Notes under the pieces: generated by a model | The model's database searches: none | The model's input: the letters and a program-made list of their open reading frames with translations, nothing else | What the model was told of the DNA's origin: nothing | Assembly (NCBI RefSeq): GCF_000002235.5 | Contig: NW_022145523.1 | Span: forward strand, 186,001 to 250,000 | Reading direction: 5' to 3' | Origin: Strongylocentrotus purpuratus | Taxonomy: Eukaryota > Echinodermata > Echinoidea > Camarodonta > Strongylocentrotidae | DNA: 64,000 nucleotides | Shown: positions 49,335 through 59,800 of the stretch, piece by piece | Position numbering within the stretch: the stretch's first letter is position 1 | Layout of the letters: each line of letters opens with the position of its first letter | Position numbers and translations under genes: made by a program

Positions 49335-51875
49335 CACCTTGCCTGATTTACCTTGATGTTGGGCTTCAAGTATAATTACTTATATGCCCCTCTGCAGCAG
49401 GATTAATGTCTGTATGTACTGGGGATTGCGCCTACGTCGGAGCTCCGGACAATGCAATAGCAAGGAAACATTTCTTTAGGGTTGTACATGTCATATTTAG
49501 CTCTCCATGCTTTTTCCAGGTTGGATTTGAATGAGTTTACAGATGGGCTATCAATTACATAAGCTGGAAGCGCATTCCATAAATTGACGACTCGCTGTGA
49601 AAACGATCCCTTTCGGATAGAAGTGAAGGCTCTAACTTTTGATAGTTTGAAGCTGTGGCCACGTGTTCTGTCATTCAAAGGTCTCAGAAAGAATTGGTTG
49701 GGGTCACTGCGGTCAATCCCATGGAAAAGTCTATAGGCCCTATGTTTGTATCATATCCGCTCTGTGACAACGGTATGCAAGTGTGGGCAATTTCAAATGT
49801 CTAAGCCGGTCAGAATATTCCAAGTCACGAATAGATAGAAGAATTTTTGTCATCCTGCGTTGCACTCTCTCCAGCTTTAGATGGTCTCTCTTGAGAACAG
49901 GGTGCCACACACTGGAGCAGTATTCTAAGGATGGCCTTATTAAAGACTTGTATTGTAGAGGTGTACAAGGCCCGATTCATCCAAGAATGAAAAGGTGCGG
50001 CGAATCAGGCCAAGCTTCCTGTTCGCAGAGGATGCAACTCTGTTTACATGCGCTGAAAACTTTAAGTTGTTGTCGAAGGATACTCCCAGATCAGTCTCTA
50101 GAACCACAGATGTCAAAATTGATGAGTTGAGGTTATAGTTGACATTAGGGTTAGACTTCCCAAGATGCATCACCTTTGTCTTTGACTCATTTACGGGGAG
50201 TTGCCACTTGTCCGTCCACTTTGCAAGGAGATCTAGATCATGTTGTAATGCAGCACTATCTTCTAGTGAGTTCACAGGAGAGTACAGCTTAGTGTCGTCT
50301 GCAAAGAGTTTGACTGTAGATGATACGGACGTAGATAATGAATCTGGAATGTCGTTAATGAAGATCGTAAATAATACTGGACCGAGGACGCTTCCTTGCG
50401 GAATACCACTTGTGACCAGGCAGGAAGAGGATTTGGAGCCATTCACTATCACTTGTTGAGAGCGATCAGATAGGAAGTTGGAGATCCATTTCCACACTTT
50501 TCCTCGGATTCCATAAGCCTGTAATTTCTTCATCAGTCTGGCATGAGGTACACTGTCAAAAGCTTTCCTGTAGTCCAGGTAAATGCAGTCAATGTTGTTA
50601 CCTGTATCCAAGTACTTGGTCCAATCATTTGTCACTTCTAGTAGCTGGGTAGAACATGAGTGACCCTTTCTAAAACCATGTTGATGTTTGGTGATTAGAT
50701 CATTAGACTCCAAATGCTCTACAATTTCATCCCTTACCACAGTCTCCATGATCTTGCCAATTACACTTGTGAGGCTTATTGGCCTGTAATTTCCTGGGTC
50801 AGATTTTTTGCCTTTCTTGAATAATGGTACAACATTCGCTGACTTCCAAGATTTCGGGACACATCCAGTTGACATAGATTCATTAAATATTTCAGCTAGA
50901 CAATCAATAACGTGAAGCTTTAATTCTTTTAGAATTCGAATGTGTATTCCATCTGGGCCAGCAGATTTAGTTTGGTCCATCTTCTCAATCAAGAGATGAA
51001 TCTTCTCTCTATGTATAATCATGTCCTCTAAGCAAGCTGAGTAATCTCTTCCTTGAAGCTCAGGAATGTTGTTGAGGTTTTCCTTCGTAAAAACTGAGCA
51101 GAAGTAATTGTTGAGTAACTCAGCTTTCTCATTATCAGATTCTGCAATGGAACCATCAGGCTTACATAAGTTCTCTATTGCACTTTTGACTTTCAACTTG
51201 CTTTGAATGTACTTCCAGACGCTCTTTGGATTCTTCTTTACATCCTTCGAAATCTTGAGTTCAAATCCTCCCTTAGCAGATCTGGTGGCACTGGTTGCTA
51301 GGTTTCTGACAGCATTATACTCCTCCCTTGTTTGGTTGACAGTGACAGGATTAATAGGTATCTTCCGTCTAGCTCTCAGATGCTTATTCCAAGCTGAATG
51401 TTTCCTCCTTACCGCCTTCTTAACCTCACTATTCATCCACTGTGGTCTGGCTTTCAATCCGGGAAGTCTCAACGGTACAAATTTCTTAGTAAGCTCAATA
51501 ATTGTTTTCTCAAAGCAAGCATATTTCTCCTCCAGATTTACGTATTCCTCTGTCCATTCAAAACAATGGTGTTCCTCCACGTACTCCCTTAGCTGCTCAT
51601 ATTTCCCTTTAAAGAATGCATAAGCAGGAGTGAAAGACTTCTCTTCATATAGCAGACTCATATTAAACTGTATTGATAAATGGTCACTTTTTCCAAATGG
51701 TGGTTTAAGTTCAAGGTCATCGATGAAATCTGGTTGATCTGTTAAGATCAGATCTAATACGTTTGATCTTTGGCCTTCACGTAACCTTGTTGGTTCTGTC
51801 ACTAACTGATGCATGTATGTATCTTCTGTGATTACTAAGAATCTTTGTGAGAAGCTGAATTCAGTACATCCTCAT
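49335..51875 (-). mobile_element. CR1-like non-LTR retrotransposon, degenerate
   Basis: A 624-codon frame (51814-49940) covers the end of the endonuclease (VTEPTRLREGQRSNVLDL, GKSDHLS) and the reverse transcriptase (SAGPDGIHI, YRPISLTSV, YRKAFDSVPH, GIPQGSVLGP, FADD). A frameshift near 49945 and another near 49750 separate the C-terminal part (LNDRTRGHSFKLSKV, LWNALP, 49678-49403). The endonuclease start is missing, so the copy is 5'-truncated near 51875. It is related to, but a different family from, the 45-kb element. Confidence 0.9.
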
Positions 51876-52039
51876 AACTGCTGCAATTATAACACAAATT
51901 AAAAATAACATATAGCTTATTTGACTTACGATAGCTTGCTCATTTAGGTCCTAAATTAATGATTAATCCGAGAAAGTCTCGTCGTCAACATTATCCGTCT
52001 TGGTTTTAGTTGATGAATATTCATTTTTTCTTTTCGAAC

Positions 52040-52234
52040 GTCCAATAGCTACCGTAGCTACGTACGAGTCGGCCCAGCTTGACCAACGAACTCCCACGAA
52101 ACGAGTGCTCTGATTGGCCATTTGGCTATGTTTTGGTAGGTGGACCCGGAAATATATCGGCCGCCGGGTAATATTTCGAATGCATGAACGTACCGTTTCA
52201 CAGTTCGGAAATACAAATTGGATAATTCATATAA
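52040..52234 (+). promoter_or_regulatory. Candidate TEX10 promoter and non-coding first exon
   Basis: A CpG-richer stretch with CCAAT (52044-52048) and an inverted CCAAT (ATTGG, near 52113) is followed by a perfect donor GTAAGT at 52235. The TEX10 start-codon exon begins right after an acceptor (53662), so an upstream non-coding exon is required if that acceptor is used. The position fits, but no transcript evidence is available. Confidence 0.3.
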
Positions 52235-52745
52235 GTAAGTCCGTAAATTATACATTTAATATTAAGGACAACTGTAATTAGGACAAATGACATACCGACC
52301 TAATTTACATCTGATTTAGACATCAGAAAATTAGATCTAAATAAAGAAAATCGGGGAGAAAATGTCAAGAACGAAAAGATGTTCCGCTCTGGCTCTAGAT
52401 TACCCCCACGGTATGAGATCTCTGGGTTGCCATCTGTATTGGGGAATGACAACAAATGTCAGTTTTATTAAAGAAATGACCCAAATCAGATGGTTATTGC
52501 TGTCTAGACCTAGCCTAGACCTATATCGATTTCTTAACCTTTTTTTTTCTCCCTCTCTCTTATTATCATGTTATTCTAATTTAAAATCTTAACTTACTTT
52601 TAACTAAGTTCTCCTCTTTTCCAGTTCCTCCCTCTGTCTTTTCCTTCTCCTCCTCTCCTTCCCCTTCTCCATCTCCTTTTCTTCTTCCTCCTCCTCTCCT
52701 CCTCCTCGGCTCTACCTCCTCCCCCTCCTTCCCCAACTCCTCCCC

Positions 52746-53396
52746 TAGACCGAAAGCTTCAGTCTCTATAATCGTCGGTTGTTCCACTGAGACTACGTCT
52801 GGCTCCACTAGACCTCCGGTTATAGAGACTGAACGATCGCCTATACCATCATACGTTGAAGATATCACGGCTAGATTTTAGTCGCTAGGCCCCTCCCACA
52901 AACATGACAAACTTGCCACGGCCGTATTGTTATGCCCCCAAAATCCCTCAAAATGTCATTTTACCTCACCATCTACACGTTCGTAATGGCGTTATCACAG
53001 TTTTTCCTTCATAATCATTTTTGCCTTCGGCGTAGACTAGAAGGGATGAGATTGATTTAGATGACTCCGGCAGCAAGAGTTTAACATCGCTTGCAAGATT
53101 TTCAACATGGATGTCGATTTTGACCCATAATTTCCTTAAAAGGGACCATTAAACGGATTATTTCAATCAAATTAGTAAGTGGAACCGATGTATTATAGCC
53201 TAGGCCTAATTTACATTTGGATATACACGAGGTAAAATGACATTTTGGGGGATTTTGGGGGCAAAACGCTACGACCTGAAATGGCCGTGGCGTTATCAAG
53301 GGAATGTGTATAGACGGTTTCCGTCTCTAAAGAGAGAGCCGGCCGACCCTACCCAATAAGAGGCTAACGAACGAAAGAGACAGAAAATTTGGTCTA
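52746..53396. mobile_element. Mosaic foldback, TAGACCGAA family
   Basis: It starts TAGACCGAAAGCTTCAGTCT and ends AAAATTTGGTCTA. The right ~290 bp match the right arm of the 44482-45082 palindrome, while the left part is diverged and resembles the 49158 element at its very end. It is inserted in a pyrimidine tract (CTCCTCCCC before, CTCCTTTCC after), just upstream of TEX10 coding exon 1. Confidence 0.8.
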
Positions 53397-53662
53397 CTCC
53401 TTTCCCTTCCCCATCTCCTTGTCTTCTTCTTCCTCCTCTTCCTCGTTCTCCTCCTCAATCTGTTTTTTCTTCTTCTGCTTTCTTGAGTGTTCGATGTTCT
53501 CAGCAGTGATTTTGCTTTTGCTATTTATTCATTGTTCTTGTTCATAATGGATTTATGCATAGATGTACATAGATTGCCATTTGACAAATTGATGTACAAT
53601 TGATTATGCTGAGATGGCAATATATGATTTCTTTTCCTTTTTTAAAATTGTTTTAATCATAG

Positions 53663-53869
53663 TCAATCATGGTGAAAGGTTCGAGGAAGAACAAGGAAAA
53701 GAAGAAGGATTTCCAGAAGGTCAAACTCAAAGTTGGCAAGCAGTTGGCCAAAGCAGATAATTTTACGGATACATCGTTCAAGTCTCGTGCTATTCACATC
53801 AGAGAACAGCTTAAGACATCAGATAAGGATGGAGGGGAACCTGTCACATCGAGAAAACAGAACATTCAA
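53663..53869 (+). CDS. TEX10: TEX10 coding exon 1
   Basis: Acceptor TTTTAATCATAG at 53662, ATG at 53669, donor GTAAGA at 53870. It encodes 67 residues: a basic start (SRKNKEKKKDFQKVKLKVGK) and a linker ending RKQNIQ. Phase 0 at the donor. Confidence 0.9.
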
Positions 53870-56800
53870 GTAAGATTTTGTTTTAAATCAGTTTCAAACC
53901 TATCTTAAAGGCTGTCTGTACTAGTTTGGCCAGAAGGGATTAGACCACACAGCGAGGTCACTGACAGGTGGCTATCTCATCAACTCAGCTCTCAATTAAC
54001 ATAAGAAAAAGAGGATCATGGGGACCAACCTGCACCGATTGGGAAAGTTTCTATATAGAGGGAGCAAGTAGTTTTTCAAGTAGTACAGTGGGGCTTAAGG
54101 TTCCCATTCTTCCCATACTCATTATTTCAGAAAATCAACAAATGAGAAGAGGACATAAATCATATTTAAAAGTAAACTGAATTTTTGTGGATGACCCAAC
54201 TGCCCTTTACTTGTCAGAAAAGTTTAATAATTCTACAGCAGTGTGAATCAGGAAAAAAAATTGGAAAAGTTATTTTTTATCATAATCCAAGAATGATGCA
54301 AACCCTCTTCATTTCATTTGTTAATATGAATTAAACTGTACTAAATTGTACTAGTTTGGTTAGGAGGGATTAGAGCACCAAGGGTGGTCATTGACAGGTG
54401 GCTATCTCATCAATTCAGCTCTCAATTAACATAAGAAAAAGAGGATCATGGGGGACCAATGGTCACCAATTAGGCATTGTTTCTATAGATGGAGCAAGAA
54501 GCTATAACTGGTACAGTGGGGCTTTAAAACATGTAAACAAAATATTAAAAAGTAAGAAATTCTAAAAGGGAGTGTACACTACTGGACCCTCAAAGTTTTC
54601 TCCTTTTACTTTTTCTTCTCATTCTGCTAGGAGCTTCTGTGTCAAGCCAACCATTACAACGCCTCCATCCGTAGCAGTGCTATACAAGGCACCAAGACTC
54701 TCCTCACCACCAACCCCTCCCTGATCCCGGAACACCTCCCTACCCTCATCCCTTCAATCTCAACCGCCATGACTGACAAGGAGGGGGTGGTACGTCAGGC
54801 AGGGGTCGCTCTCCTACGGGTCATCATGGATACGCTGGCATCTCATCAGATGGCCCCCTTCTTTCCTACCGTCTGTATGCATCTGTGCTGTGCCATGACA
54901 CACATACAGGAAGATGTCCAGCTTGATTCTTTGGTTGTCATGGAAACCATTCTGCAACATTATCCAGGTAAATAGTAAGAGTAGTCAATGGATGGGAAAT
55001 TGAAAAATGAGTTCTTGTACACCTGTCTTCAAGTTTGACACAAAATTGACTATTAGTGCAACTAGATACACCAAGAAAATTGTAAATTTACAGAATCCAT
55101 GATTTTGAGATCATTCTGTAATTAAACGTGACAGTATTCCTTCTCTTCCTTCTTCTCCTCCTCATTCCCCTCCTTCTCCTCATTCCTCTCCTACTCATCC
55201 TTCTCCTACTCCTCATTCCTCTCCTACTCATTCCCCTCCTTCTCCTCATTCCTCTCCTACTCATCCTTCTCCTACTCCTCATTCCTCTCCTACTCATCCT
55301 TCTCCTACTCCTCATTCCTCTCCTACTCATCCTTCTCCTACTCCTCATTCCTCTCCTACTCATCCTTCTCCTACTCCTCATTCCTCTCCAACTCATCCTT
55401 CTCCTACTCCTCATTCCTCTCCTACTCATCCTTCTCCTACTCCTCATTCCTCTCCTACTCATCCTTCTCCTACTCCTCATTCCTCTCCAACTCATCCTTC
55501 TCCTACTCCTCATTCCTCTCCTACTCATCCTTCTCCTACTCCTCATTCCTCTCCTACTCATCCTTCTCCTACTCCTCATTCCTCTCCAACTCATCCTTCT
55601 CCTACTCCTCATTCCTCTCCTACTCATCCTTCTCCTACTCCTCATTCCTCTCCTACTCATCCTTCTCCTACTCCTCATTCCTCTCCTACTCATCCTTCTC
55701 CTACTCCTCATTCCTCTCCTACTCATCCTTCTCCTCCTCCTCCTCCTCCTTCTCCTCCTTCTCCTCATTCTCCTCATTCTCATCCCTTCTCCTTCTCCTT
55801 CTTCTTCTCCTTATTCTCTTGTGAAATTGATAACAGATGATTCAAGCGATCTCTTCTTTCTTTCCAGGTTTGATTGCTCCTCATTGTAAGGAACTCCTGA
55901 CTAACTTCATCAATCTCATCTCCCAGCAGAGGAATAAACTTGGTAGCTCTAGTAGCCTCAAGGTCAACCCTAGCGGCAAACTCGCTGGACAAAAATGGAG
56001 ACTAAAGGTTTGATACTTATACTCTTTTCAAAAACTTTTTTTTAATTTAAATTTTTGATAGTGTGACGTCATTGATCCTGTACTGAAACCTTGTATTTGC
56101 AAATAAAAACGGTTCAGAGTTACTTGTGAATTCAATGTTTCTCCAAAGTGCTAGATGACATTTCTACAAAAAAGAAATAATTCTTCTGACTAAATCAAAT
56201 GCTGCCTTTCAAGAGTACAAAAAAATTGATGCTGCAATTTATTTGGTGATTAACATCAATCGTAATTATGTACATAAGACATAGGGGATTGCAAAGTTGC
56301 CATTGATTTAATAGAGGACTTGCGAATTGATTTGGATCAATTGCAACTCGTTATAAGACAGGGCCCAGAACTTCTGTAACTGTATATTTAAATTGACTTC
56401 TACTCTTTTATGTTATGTATTTGAATCTTGTAGGTTCTCCAGATGCTTCAGAAGTTTCTGGATGTGATGAGGAAGTCCAAAGAGAAAGAGCATTTACCCG
56501 AGCGAGGAGAGATGAGCCAAACTATCAAAGTGGATTCTACCGGAGCTAAACCAACATATGCACCTATCTTGAAGGCGAATGGAGCATTCAGTGGCAGACC
56601 AAAACCCTTTATTTTAAGGTTTGTAAAAGATTTTACTGTCTATGTATAATGTGATTGCATTGTGACAGCATATTGAAGTCCAGATTTTCAGATAAAATAA
56701 GGAGCTAGAGAGAGAAAAAGAGAAATAGAAGGGGGGCAAAGATGATGGTAATGACAATTATGATAACTGTTAAAACATACTGGAAAAGTGAATTGAGAGA

Positions 56801-59800
56801 TTTGTGCACGCCAATACTGATTAAATAAAAGGAGGTATCAGTATTAATATACATGTATATATAATGAAAGTAAAGAAACTATTTGAAGTGCATTTTGTAG
56901 GAGAAAAAGGATATTTGGGCCAAGGTAAAGAAAAGGTGTCTTTGATATCACATTGCTGGTGAACCTTCTTGCTACATCTTTAACTCCTCCTCCTCCTCCT
57001 CCTCCTCCTCCTCCTCCTCCTCCTCCTCCTCCTCCTCCTCCTCCTCCTCCTCCTCCTCCTCCTCCTCCTCCTCCTCCTCCTCCTCCTCCTCCTCCTCCTC
57101 CTCCTCCTCCTCCTCCTCCTCCTCCTCCTCCTCCTCCTCCTCCTCCTCCTCCTCCTCCTCCTCCTCCTCCTCCTCCTCCTCCTCCTCCTCCTCCTCCTCC
57201 TCCTCCTCCTCCTCCTCCTCCTCCTCCTCCTCCTCCTCCTCCTCCTCCTCCTCCTCCTCCTCCTCCTCCTCCTCCTCCTCCTCCTCCTCCTCCTCCTCCT
57301 CCTCCTCCTCCTCCTCCTCCTCCTCCTCCTCCTCCTCCTCCTCCTCCTCCTCCTCCTCCTCCTCCTCCTCCTCCTCCTCCTCCTCCTCCTCCTCCTCCTC
57401 CTCCTCCTCCTCCTCCTCCTCCTCCTCCTCCTCCTCCTCCTCCTCCTCCTCCTCCTCCTCCTCCTCCTCCTCCTCCTCTCCTCCTCCTCCTCCTCCTCCT
57501 CCTCCTCCTCCTCCTCCTCCTCCTCCTCCTCCTCCTCCTCCTCCTCCTCCTCCTCCTCCTCCTCCTCCTCCTCCTCCTCCTCCTCCTCCTCCTCCTCCTC
57601 CTCCTCCTCCTCCTCCTCCTCCTCCTCCTCCTCCTCCTCCTCCTCCTCCTCCTCCTCCTCCTCCTCCTCCTCCTCCTCCTCCTCCTCCTCCTCCTCCTCC
57701 TCCTCCTCCTCCTCCTCCTCCTCCTCCTCCTCCTCCTCCTCCTCCTCCTCCTCCTCCTCCTCCTCCTCCTCCTCCTCCTCCTCCTCCTCCTCCTCCTCCT
57801 CCTCCTCCTCCTCCTCCTCCTCCTCCTCCTCCTCCTCCTCCTCCTCCTCCTCCTCCTCCTCCCTCCTCCTCCTCCTCCTCCTCCTCCTCCCTCCTCCTCC
57901 TCCTCCTCCTCCTCCTCCTCCTCCTCCTCCTCCTCCTCCTCCTCCTCCTCCTCCTCCTCCTCCTCCTCCTCCTCCTCCTCCTCCTCCTCCTCCTCCTCCT
58001 CCTCCTCCTCCTCCTCCTCCTCCTCCTCCTCCTCCTCCTCCTCCTCCTCCTCCTCCTCCTCCTCCTCCTCCTCCTCCTCCTCCTCCTCCTCCTCTCCTCC
58101 TCCTCCTCCTCCTCCTCCTCCTCCTCCTCCTCCTCCTCCTCCTCCTCCTCCTCCTCCTCCTCCTCCTCCTCCTCCTCCTCCTCCTCCTCCTCCTCCTCCT
58201 CCTCCTCCTCCTCCTCCTCCTCCTCCTCCTCCTCCTCCTCCTCCTCCTCCTCCTCCTCCTCCTCCTCCTCCTCCTCCTCCTCCTCCTCCTCCTCCTCCTC
58301 CTCCTCCTCCTCCTCCTCCTCCTCCTCCTCCTCCTCCTCCTCCTCCTCCTCCTCCTCCTCCTCCTCCTCCTCCTCCTCCTCCTCCTCCTCCTCCTCCTCC
58401 TCCTCCTCCTCCTCCTCCTCCTCCTCCTCCTCCTCCTCCTCCTCCTCCTCCTCCTCCTCCTCCTCCTCCTCCTCCTCCTCCTCCTCCTCCTCCTCCTCCT
58501 CCTCCTCCTCCTCCTCCTCCTCCTCCTCCTCCTCCTCCTCCTCCTCCTCCTCCTCCTCCTCCTCCTCCTCCTCCTCCTCCTCCTCCTCCTCCTCCTCCTC
58601 CTCCTCCTCCTCCTCCTCCTCTTCTTCTTCTTCTTCTTCTTCTTCTTCATGAAAAAAGAGAGAAATATTGGTTCTTTGTGTGACAACAGACATTTAAACT
58701 ATCAGGTATTCTATTTTTCCCCATCTGCATCACAGAACTGATCAGTCCGTGTCCAACCTTGGTATCGACTTCTTATCTGATCCTGAGGCCATACTGGGCA
58801 TGGCTCGTACCCTGATCCCCCTGCTCCTCCAGTGCTGGGGCGAGGTCAACTTGCCGGCCAAGGGTCAAGGACAAGGTGAGAGCGGGGTCACCCTAGGCCA
58901 GAAGGAGGAAGAGACGCTAGGTTGCGTGGTAGCCATCCTACAGACCCTCTGGAGTCTCCTACAGAGAGCGTGTGATGAGAAAGGCAATGATAGTGTAAGT
59001 TGCTTGTTCTAATTTTTGCTCTCTTCTACCATATATAGTTAATCATCTGTTTGGAGCCAGAAGGGCGTTAACTCATTTTATTTTACATTGAGTATCTCTG
59101 CCAATATGGCTCCAAACAGAGGTAATGTGTAACAAGCCTCTTATGGCAATGTTCATTGTATTTTTGCTATTTGGACATCTTACTACAAGTAATATGTGGA
59201 AGTTGATATTATGAATATTGTGAAAAAAAACATGCCGGTTGTCGGTATGAAACCCATAACATATACATTTAATTGACACTTTAATGACCTTTATTGAAAG
59301 TGCTGTGTTCGTATTTTAATCTTTAATATGTTTTAATAGAAGTAATATCTGAAGCTGCTATCTAGGACACCAGTACCATACCGAGTAAAAAGATTGTTTA
59401 TTTCTGTTCCCCCTTAATTTATTGAATTATTCTAACGACAGGCTCTCGACGAGATGAAGAAGACCTACCAACGCAAAATCAGTCAGCAATTCCACCAAGG
59501 GTTCCCGTACTCACTCCACCATGCCCATACCACCACCACCACTCCCAGGAGGGGTAGTAGCAAGCCCCCCGCTGGATCATCCCATGGATCAGCCACGCCC
59601 ATCAACCTGTCTGCATGTAACCTGGTATTGAGTATCTTGGTTGTCGAGGGTAACAAGCCACGCCCTTGGATGGGGATGGTGAGGGAGTTCATAGAGGATG
59701 CCTTGAGGGAGGAGGACGATGGGGAGTATCCTCTGGGTCAGGAGGAGCAGGAAGTCTTGATGGATGTGGTGCAGAAGATGATGAACAAACCTGGTGATGA

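Noticed and set aside
52362-52410. Short frame starting ATGTCAAGAACG with a GTATGAG donor-like site, as TEX10 first coding exon
   Set aside because: The TEX10 N-terminus is already complete in the exon at 53669, and this peptide has no match to the family.
55088-55889. Arg/Met-rich and Leu-rich ORFs of 231-253 codons
   Set aside because: Readings of the 33-bp pyrimidine minisatellite; the strand-paired frames have no independent coding evidence.
56953-58693. ORFs of about 570 codons made of poly-Pro, poly-Leu, poly-Ser, poly-Glu, poly-Arg or poly-Gly on both strands
   Set aside because: They are the six-frame readings of a (CCT)n tract inside a TEX10 intron.
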